From an uncultured Oscillibacter sp. (GTDB lineage Bacteria; Bacillota; Clostridia; Oscillospirales; Oscillospiraceae), in the NCBI GenBank assembly GCA_910587875.1, contig CAJUOD010000154.1, forward strand, positions 1 through 5,894: 5,894 nucleotides of DNA, in the 5' to 3' direction. A model generated the notes under the pieces. It searched no databases. It had not been told where the DNA came from and was given only the letters and a program-made list of their open reading frames with translations. Both the position numbers and the translations under genes were made by a program. Shown here piece by piece: positions 1-4,169 of this stretch (the first letter of the stretch is position 1; each line of letters opens with the position of its first letter).

Positions 1-549
1 AAGCCCAAGGCGGAGAAGCCCAAAAAGGAGAAGAAGCGCAAGAAGCCCAAGAAGGAGCCGGAAGAGGAAAGACCCAAGCCCAAGCTCTCCTTTACCCTGG
101 AGGACGGAAAGGACGCCCTCCGCACCATGCTCCCGCCCTTAAAGCGGGCCCTGAGGCGCTTTGGACGGGGCATCCGGGTGAAGCCCCTGCGGCTGTCCCT
201 GGTGCTGGGAGGATTGGAGGACCCCGCCGCCTCGGCCCAGCTCTATGGGGAGATCCAGGCCGCCGTGTGGACGGGAATGCCCCTGCTGGAAAAGCTGCTG
301 GACGTCCGGGACGTGCGCATCCGCACGGACGTGGACTTCATGGCCCCCAATACGGCGGTGGAGGGGGAGGTTGGCGTCACAATCCGCATCGGCACGCTGC
401 TGGCCATGGGCTTCGGCCTGGCCTTCCCGGCCCTGGGGTGGTTCCTGCGGTGGCGGAAGCGCTGCAAGACCCGCCCGCCGAAGCCGGAGAAAAAGCCCCC
501 CGAGAACCCGGAGCCCCAGGAGGCGGACGCTGAAAATCCCGCCGCGTAA
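1..549 (+). CDS. DUF2953 domain protein (YtfI-like), 5' end missing
   Basis: The reading frame is open from base 1 to a TAA at 547-549, so 182 C-terminal residues are present and the true start lies upstream. Fragment residues 1-36 are a low-complexity run rich in Lys, Pro and Glu. The part from about residue 43 on resembles DUF2953: an amphipathic leader, a YGEIQAAVW segment followed by a leucine-rich PLLEKLL stretch, an IRTDVDF strand, and a hydrophobic segment at about residues 130-149. That segment is followed by RWRKR and a charged, Pro-rich tail. One membrane segment with a basic cytoplasmic flank is likely. The biochemical role of DUF2953 proteins is unknown. Members sit beside ytfJ in many spore formers (YtfI in Bacillus subtilis), and the same pairing is seen here with a 45-nt gap. 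The family call rests on pattern recognition plus this context. Confidence 0.75.
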   Translation, partial: KPKAEKPKKEKKRKKPKKEPEEERPKPKLSFTLEDGKDALRTMLPPLKRALRRFGRGIRVKPLRLSLVLGGLEDPAASAQLYGEIQAAVWTGMPLLEKLLDVRDVRIRTDVDFMAPNTAVEGEVGVTIRIGTLLAMGFGLAFPALGWFLRWRKRCKTRPPKPEKKPPENPEPQEADAENPAA

Positions 550-584
550 AGCGTTTGAAACAGGCATACGTTACTGTTGACAAT

Positions 585-589
585 AGGAG
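585..589 (+). promoter_or_regulatory. Ribosome binding site of ytfJ
   Basis: AGGAG lies 5 nt before the ATG at 595. It decides the start: the alternative in-frame TTG at 577 lies upstream of this site and has no Shine-Dalgarno sequence of its own, and the ATG at 604 is too far away (14 nt). Confidence 0.75.
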
Positions 590-594
590 AAAGG

Positions 595-1008
595 ATGTAC
601 GAGATGGAGAACATGGACAAGAAGCACCCGGTCAGCGAGCTGATGCGCTCCACGATTGAAAAAATCCACGAGCTGGTGGACACCAACGTCATTGTGGGCC
701 AGCCCATCAACACCCCGGACGGCGTGACCCTGATTCCCGTTTCCCGGGTCAACTTCGGCTTCGGAAGCGGCGGCGGGGACTACGGCAAGGCCCCGAAGGA
801 GAACTTCGGCGGCGGCGGCGGCGCGGGTGTGCGGATCGACCCCGTGGCCTTCCTGATCATCAAGGACGGCGTGACCCGTGTGCTGCCCGTGGCGGCGCCC
901 CCGGTGACCACGGTGGACCGGATCATCGACATGGCGCCGGAGCTGATGGAAAAGGCGGAAAAATTCCTGGACAAGAAAAAGGCGGAGAAGGAGCAAGAAT
1001 CCGTCTGA
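595..1008 (+). CDS. ytfJ: GerW/YtfJ family sporulation protein
   Basis: This 137-residue protein is close to the usual length of the YtfJ/GerW family (about 150 residues). The N-terminal helix (residues 12-28, SELMRSTIEKIHELVDT) leads into the family signature: NVIVGQPINTPDGVTLIPVSRVNFGFGSGGG, followed by a glycine-rich loop at about residues 54-78. A strand segment, DPVAFLIIKDGVTRVLPV, follows, and then a charged helical tail. No signal peptide or membrane segment is seen. In B. subtilis the homologue is made in the forespore, localises to the inner spore membrane and is needed for germination with L-alanine; the molecular function is unknown. It lies between the DUF2953 gene and a D,D-carboxypeptidase gene, which fits a spore-envelope cluster. 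The ATG at 595 was chosen on its ribosome binding site; starting at the TTG at 577 would add six residues. Confidence 0.92.
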   Translation: MYEMENMDKKHPVSELMRSTIEKIHELVDTNVIVGQPINTPDGVTLIPVSRVNFGFGSGGGDYGKAPKENFGGGGGAGVRIDPVAFLIIKDGVTRVLPVAAPPVTTVDRIIDMAPELMEKAEKFLDKKKAEKEQESV

Positions 1009-1021
1009 GCCGGGCATACTA

Positions 1022-1054
1022 TCATCACTTGACTGCTGATGAACGGAGTGATGA
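1022..1054 (+). promoter_or_regulatory. Inverted repeat covering the carboxypeptidase ribosome binding site
   Basis: TCATCACT at 1022-1029 is the exact reverse complement of AGTGATGA at 1047-1054, giving an 8-bp stem with a 17-nt loop. The second arm overlaps the only Shine-Dalgarno-like sequence (GGAG, 1045-1048) and ends 3 nt before the TTG start at 1058. In RNA it could mask translation initiation; in DNA it could be a protein-binding site. Neither role is shown by the sequence alone. Confidence 0.45.
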
Positions 1055-1057
1055 CGT

Positions 1058-2128
1058 TTGCCGAAATGGTTCCCTCTCCGAAGGGCCGGGGCGCTGGCCC
1101 TGGTCCTGGCCTGCCTGCTGGCGGGCCGGGCGGAGGCGGTGGAGGTCTCCGCCTCCGCCGCGGTTTTGATGGATATGGACAGCGGCAGGGTGCTCTACGA
1201 GCGGAACGCCGGGGCCCGGATGCTCATCGCCAGCACCACGAAGATCCTGACGGCCCTGGTGGCCATCCGGGACGGGAATCTTTCCGACACGGTGAAGGTG
1301 AGCCGGGAGGCCGCCTATACCGAGGGCTCCTCCATGTACCTCAAGGAGGGGGAGGAGCTGACCCTGGAGACTCTGCTCTACGGCCTGCTCCTCTGCTCCG
1401 GGAACGACGCCGCCGTGGCGGTGGCGGAGCACGTGGGGGGCAGCGTGAAGGGCTTCATGGAGCGGATGAACGAGACGGCGCTGGAGCTGGGCATGGAGGA
1501 CTCCTCCTTCGCCAACCCCAACGGCCTGGACGACGAGGAGCACTATTCCACCGCCCATGACATGGCCCTGCTGGCCCGGGCGGCTATGGAGAACGAGACC
1601 CTGGTCCGCATCGCCTCCACCCGGACGGTCACCATCGGCGGGCGGACCATGACGAACCACAACAAGCTCTTGAGCTATGTGGACGGCTGCCTGGGCCTGA
1701 AGACCGGCTATACCAAGGCGGCGGGCCGGACCCTGGTGAGCTGCGCGGAGCGCGGCGGACAGCGGCTCATCGCCGTGACCCTCCAGGACGGCAACGACTG
1801 GGCGGATCACCAGAGCCTCTACGACTATGGTTTTTCCGCCTACCCGGCGAAGCGCATGGCCCAGCTGGGCCACGAGCTGGCAAGAGAGGACGGAATCCCC
1901 CTCATTGCGGCGGACAGCTTCGCCTGGCCCCTGACCCAGGGGGAGGCGCTGGAGACCGAGCTGGCCCTGGATCGCCCCCTGACCGCGCCCCTTCGGATGG
2001 GGACCCGGGTGGGGGAGGCGGTGTTTTCCCTGAACGGAAAAGAGGTGGGCCGGGTGGCCCTGCTCTGCGGGGAGACGTTGGTGCCGAAGGTGGAGTCCGC
2101 CATGAGCACGCTGCGAAGCTACAGGTGA
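1058..2128 (+). CDS. D-alanyl-D-alanine carboxypeptidase (peptidase S11, PBP5-like)
   Basis: The 356-residue secreted low-molecular-weight penicillin-binding protein removes the terminal D-Ala from peptidoglycan pentapeptides outside the membrane. Residues 1-27 are a signal peptide: basic LRR, a hydrophobic core ALALVLACLLA, and a probable cut after AEA. All three active-site motifs are present: S59-T-T-K62 with the nucleophilic serine, S114-G-N116, and K215-T-G217. Residues from about 275 form the smaller C-terminal domain, and the short tail ends in TLRSYR, so membrane anchoring is not obvious. The start is TTG with GGAG 9 nt upstream; a later ATG would remove the signal peptide. The gene is a homologue of B. 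subtilis DacB and DacF. Position before rluB recalls the dacB locus and proximity to ytfJ suggests a sporulation role, but the sequence does not decide which it is, so no symbol is given. Confidence 0.93.
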   Translation: MPKWFPLRRAGALALVLACLLAGRAEAVEVSASAAVLMDMDSGRVLYERNAGARMLIASTTKILTALVAIRDGNLSDTVKVSREAAYTEGSSMYLKEGEELTLETLLYGLLLCSGNDAAVAVAEHVGGSVKGFMERMNETALELGMEDSSFANPNGLDDEEHYSTAHDMALLARAAMENETLVRIASTRTVTIGGRTMTNHNKLLSYVDGCLGLKTGYTKAAGRTLVSCAERGGQRLIAVTLQDGNDWADHQSLYDYGFSAYPAKRMAQLGHELAREDGIPLIAADSFAWPLTQGEALETELALDRPLTAPLRMGTRVGEAVFSLNGKEVGRVALLCGETLVPKVESAMSTLRSYR

Positions 2129-2132
2129 GACA

Positions 2133-2846
2133 ATGGAAGAACGACTGCAAAAGCTCCTCTCCGCCGCCGGGGTCTGCTCCCGGAGGACGGCGGAGGGGTA
2201 CATAGAGGCGGGCCGGGTGACGGTGAACGGCGAGACGGCCCGATTGGGGGCCAAAGCCGACCCGGACCGGGACGACATCCGCCTGGACGGCAAATCCTTG
2301 CCGGGCCGGGCGGAATGGGTCTATCTCCTGCTGAACAAGCCCCGGGGCTATGTCACCACCCTCTCCGACGAGAAGGGCCGAAAGACCGTGGCGGAGCTGG
2401 TGCGGGACTGCGGCGCCCGGGTGTATCCCGTGGGGCGGCTGGACCTGGATTCCGAGGGCCTGCTGCTCATGACCAACGACGGGGAGCTGGCCCGGCGGCT
2501 GACCCATCCCAGCAGCGAGGTGGAAAAGACCTATCACGTCTGGGTCCGGGGCCCGGTGGAGAGTGCGGCGGAACGCCTCTCCCAGGTCCGGGACCTGGAG
2601 GGGGAGCCCATCCGCCCCGCTCGGGTAAAGATGCTGGAACAGGGGAAGGGGACGGCGAGGCTGGCCGTCACCATCCACCAGGGGAAGAACCGCCAGGTGC
2701 GCCGGATGTGCGCTGCCTGCGGCCTGGAGGTGACCCGCCTCTGCCGGGTGCGGGAGCACACGCTGGAGCTGGGAGCCCTGCCGCCGGGGAAGTGGCGGCA
2801 TCTGACGGCGGAGGAGGTCCGGGACCTCAAGGCCGGGAAGGGTTAA
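2133..2846 (+). CDS. rluB: 23S rRNA pseudouridine synthase, RluB/RsuA family
   Basis: The enzyme converts a specific uridine in rRNA to pseudouridine. The 237-residue protein has an N-terminal S4 RNA-binding domain (about residues 2-48: RLQKLLSAAGVCSRRTAEGYIEAGRVTVNG). The RsuA/RluB catalytic domain follows, with LLNKPRGYVTT at 66-76 and the signature G101-R-L-D104-LDSEGLLLMTNDGEL, where D104 is the expected catalytic aspartate. The C-terminal KNRQVRRM motif is at 185-192. Length and motifs match the RluB subgroup (position 2605 of 23S rRNA in Escherichia coli numbering), but RsuA, RluE and RluF share them, so the exact target is inferred. It starts only 4 nt after the carboxypeptidase stop; the AGGTGA at 2123-2128, which contains that stop codon, serves as its ribosome binding site, suggesting coupled translation. 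No clear rho-independent terminator follows. Confidence 0.9.
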   Translation: MEERLQKLLSAAGVCSRRTAEGYIEAGRVTVNGETARLGAKADPDRDDIRLDGKSLPGRAEWVYLLLNKPRGYVTTLSDEKGRKTVAELVRDCGARVYPVGRLDLDSEGLLLMTNDGELARRLTHPSSEVEKTYHVWVRGPVESAAERLSQVRDLEGEPIRPARVKMLEQGKGTARLAVTIHQGKNRQVRRMCAACGLEVTRLCRVREHTLELGALPPGKWRHLTAEEVRDLKAGKG

Positions 2847-2867
2847 GGGCCCGTTCAGAAAAAATTA

Positions 2868-2880
2868 ATATACGGTATAT
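2868..2880. repeat. AT-rich palindrome next to the OLE promoter
   Basis: ATATAC, a single central G, then GTATAT form a perfect 13-bp palindrome centred on 2874. It sits in an AT-rich patch (about 2858-2892) within otherwise GC-rich DNA and ends 1 nt before the proposed -35 box. It may be an operator or simply an AT-rich promoter-upstream element. No regulator can be named. Confidence 0.4.
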
Positions 2881-2881
2881 C

Positions 2882-2910
2882 TTGCATATTTTTGCTTCCT
2901 GTGCTATACT
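2882..2910 (+). promoter_or_regulatory. Probable sigma-A promoter for OLE RNA, oapA and dxs
   Basis: TTGCAT (2882-2887) and TATACT (2905-2910) are separated by 17 nt. The -10 box matches the consensus at five of six positions and is preceded by TGC, giving an extended -10. The -35 box is weak (TTG only). Transcription would begin about 7 nt downstream, at about 2917-2918, which is exactly where the outermost stem of the structured RNA begins. This agreement between two independent signals is the main support. Confidence 0.7.
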
Positions 2911-2916
2911 GATTCC

Positions 2917-3570
2917 CGCTAAGCGGCGGCGCAGTATTCTAGTCAGATCTGCCGTTTCCTAGGGAGGGCCTAAAAATCCTCTGAAGGGCACATCGATGAA
3001 ACCCGTGGTGCCTGCTTGATACGCCCAGTTTTGGGTGGGTGCTGGGGGGAAGCGTACTTGGTACGCTTGCGGACTCAGGGCGTTTTCCAATGGCATGGTT
3101 TATCCGACCCTGTTTCCGTGGAGACCTGTTCTTGTGCGCGGACGTACTCCCATCGTGGTAATTCCGGCCCGCGTACGAAACAGATTGTGAACCTGCAATG
3201 CGGTGCATCGGTCCCTCGGGGCCGTAACGCTGTGTGCAGCCGTAGCCTGCCTTGAGTGGGGCGGGTGGATCAGGGAACTACAGGAAGAAGCCCCGGCCAG
3301 GGCGGCTTCCTGATCGCCCTTTGAAACCCGTTTTGCAAAAGAGGCTAAAGAAGCGGACGGACTGTGGTGGAAATCACCTAGGCTGTCCTGACGGGGCAGG
3401 AAAAGGATTGCAGTGCGGACTAAGTGGCAATCGGGTAGCGCGGACGGGCGACGCCGCGCCGGAGCGCCGAACGGGAAACCGCCCCCATCGGCAACGAGGG
3501 GTGCGCTCCGGGGAAAGCCAACCCGTACCTAAGCCGTAAGATTTACTTTTTCTGCCGCCGCCGGCTTAGC
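2917..3570 (+). ncRNA. ole: OLE RNA (ornate, large, extremophilic RNA)
   Basis: About 650 nt of highly structured noncoding RNA lie directly upstream of oapA. The ends pair: 2918-2931 and 2932-2934 pair with 3570-3564, 3562-3556 and 3554-3552 (7, 7 and 3 bp separated by one-base bulges). Visible internal helices include 2987-2991/3008-3012, 3022-3027/3032-3037, 3050-3057/3061-3068, 3076-3082/3105-3112, 3134-3141/3169-3176, a CTGCA/TGCAG stem enclosing two hairpins (3193-3239), 3268-3274/3309-3315 with an inner hairpin, 3438-3443/3454-3459, and a junction at 3459-3511 with GAAA and GCAA loops. Known OLE RNAs are about 600 nt, occur in extremophilic and anaerobic Firmicutes, and act at the membrane in a complex with OapA and other proteins. 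They have been linked to resistance to short-chain alcohols, cold and Mg2+ stress. The family call rests on size, complexity, the adjacent oapA and the dxs neighbour; no covariance-model search was run, and the exact 3' end is uncertain. Confidence 0.88.
3459..3511 (+). other. Three-way junction with two GNRA tetraloops inside OLE RNA
   Basis: A 9-bp outer stem pairs CCGGAGCGC (3459-3467) with GCGCTCCGG (3503-3511). It encloses two hairpins: CGG-GAAA-CCG at 3472-3481, and CCCC-A-TCG-GCAA-CGA-GGGG at 3483-3501 with a single bulged A at 3487. Both loops are GNRA tetraloops, the type that often makes tertiary contacts or binds proteins. The outermost C3459-G3511 pair competes with the neighbouring helix 3438-3443/3454-3459. 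Confidence 0.75.
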
Positions 3571-3582
3571 TTATAAAAATAG

Positions 3583-3603
3583 AAGGCCGCCCAAGCGGCT
3601 TTT
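3583..3603 (+). terminator. Terminator-like hairpin between OLE RNA and oapA
   Basis: AAGGCCGC (3583-3590) pairs with GCGGCTTT (3595-3602, one G-U pair) around a CCAA loop. This gives an 8-bp GC-rich stem whose 3' side runs into four T residues (3600-3603). The T-tract is short, so termination would be partial. The position, after the closing stem of the RNA and 1 nt before the oapA ribosome binding site, suits release of a separate OLE RNA with read-through into oapA. It could instead be a processing signal or influence oapA translation. Confidence 0.55.
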
Positions 3604-3608
3604 GGAGG
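3604..3608 (+). promoter_or_regulatory. Ribosome binding site of oapA
   Basis: GGAGG lies 6 nt before the TTG at 3615 and decides that non-ATG start. It begins directly after the T-run of the preceding hairpin, so hairpin formation and ribosome loading could interfere. Confidence 0.8.
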
Positions 3609-3614
3609 TTTCCT

Positions 3615-4157
3615 TTGAAGAAGCAGCAGAAGGGGAAGGCCCCTTCCCCATATCGTTGGGCCCTTACGGTCTTTTTGATGGCGGTGGTCCTCTCCGCCGT
3701 GCTGAGTCTGGCGTCGGAGTCGATGCTGGAGGGCGCGGGCGTGACCGCCGCTCTTTTGATGCTGGCGCTGTTCATCGGCCTGGGCATCCTGTTTGACATC
3801 ATCGGCGTGGCCGTGACGGCGGCGGACCCCAAGCCCTTCCACGCCATGGCCTCCCACAAGGAGAAGGGGGCCAGGCAGTCCCTCATGCTGCTGCGGAACG
3901 CGGGGCGGGTCTCCAGCGTCTGCAACGACGTGGTGGGGGACATCTGCGGCATCGTCAGCGGCGCCACGGGGGCGGTGATTGTCACCCAGCTCCAGCGGGC
4001 GCTGAACCTCAGGACGGTGCTGATCTCCGTGGCCGTGACGGCCCTGGTCTCCGGCCTGACCATCGGGGGCAAGGCCCTGGGCAAGACGGTGGCCATTAAA
4101 AAGAGCACCCAGGTGGTCTATTGGGCCGGGCGGTTTTTGTACCTGTTCCATCACTGA
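3615..4157 (+). CDS. oapA: OLE-associated membrane protein OapA
   Basis: The 180-residue integral membrane protein is the expected partner of OLE RNA. A basic N-terminus (MKKQQKGK) precedes hydrophobic segments at about residues 14-34, 42-66, 108-128 and 134-155, so four membrane spans are likely. A polar, basic stretch (about 71-104) separates the second and third spans. The sequence N104-D105-V-V-G-D109-ICGIVSG carries the Asp-x-x-x-Asp motif known as conserved in OapA; a second acidic pair (D61, D71) flanks the end of span two. Family knowledge: OapA binds OLE RNA, brings it to the membrane, and is distantly related to DUF21/CNNM-type magnesium transport proteins. It starts at TTG with a strong GGAGG site, follows the RNA by about 45 nt, and is separated from dxs by 12 nt, so the three are probably co-transcribed. 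The call rests on motif, topology, size and position; no alignment was run. Confidence 0.88.
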   Translation: MKKQQKGKAPSPYRWALTVFLMAVVLSAVLSLASESMLEGAGVTAALLMLALFIGLGILFDIIGVAVTAADPKPFHAMASHKEKGARQSLMLLRNAGRVSSVCNDVVGDICGIVSGATGAVIVTQLQRALNLRTVLISVAVTALVSGLTIGGKALGKTVAIKKSTQVVYWAGRFLYLFHH

Positions 4158-4169
4158 GAGGAGTACCGA

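Noticed and set aside
577..594. TTG at 577 as the start of ytfJ, or TTGACA (577-582) as a -35 box
   Set aside because: The ribosome binding site at 585-589 serves the ATG at 595. No -10 box lies at the right distance from TTGACA.
994..1021. Sigma-G promoter with CATACTA as its -10 box
   Set aside because: The nearest -35-like sequence (GAATC at 997-1001) is too close, at about 13 nt; kept only as a side remark.
1025..2293. Long minus-strand open frame opposite the carboxypeptidase and rluB
   Set aside because: Low-complexity composition with no recognisable motif; the plus strand carries all catalytic motifs of the real genes.
2844..2866. Rho-independent terminator directly after rluB
   Set aside because: GGGCCC is self-complementary but too short to form a hairpin, and an A-run, not a T-run, follows.
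3016..3539. Two short plus-strand open frames (79 and 95 codons) inside the noncoding region
   Set aside because: They have Cys/Arg-rich translations without family features and no suitable ribosome binding sites, and they coincide with dense RNA secondary structure.
2917..3614. Riboswitch, T-box, group II intron, or other large RNAs such as GOLLD, ROOL or HEARO
   Set aside because: The size is far above a riboswitch. No reverse transcriptase, intron domain V-like end or HNH/TnpB-type ORF is present. The adjacent DxxxD membrane protein and dxs point to OLE.
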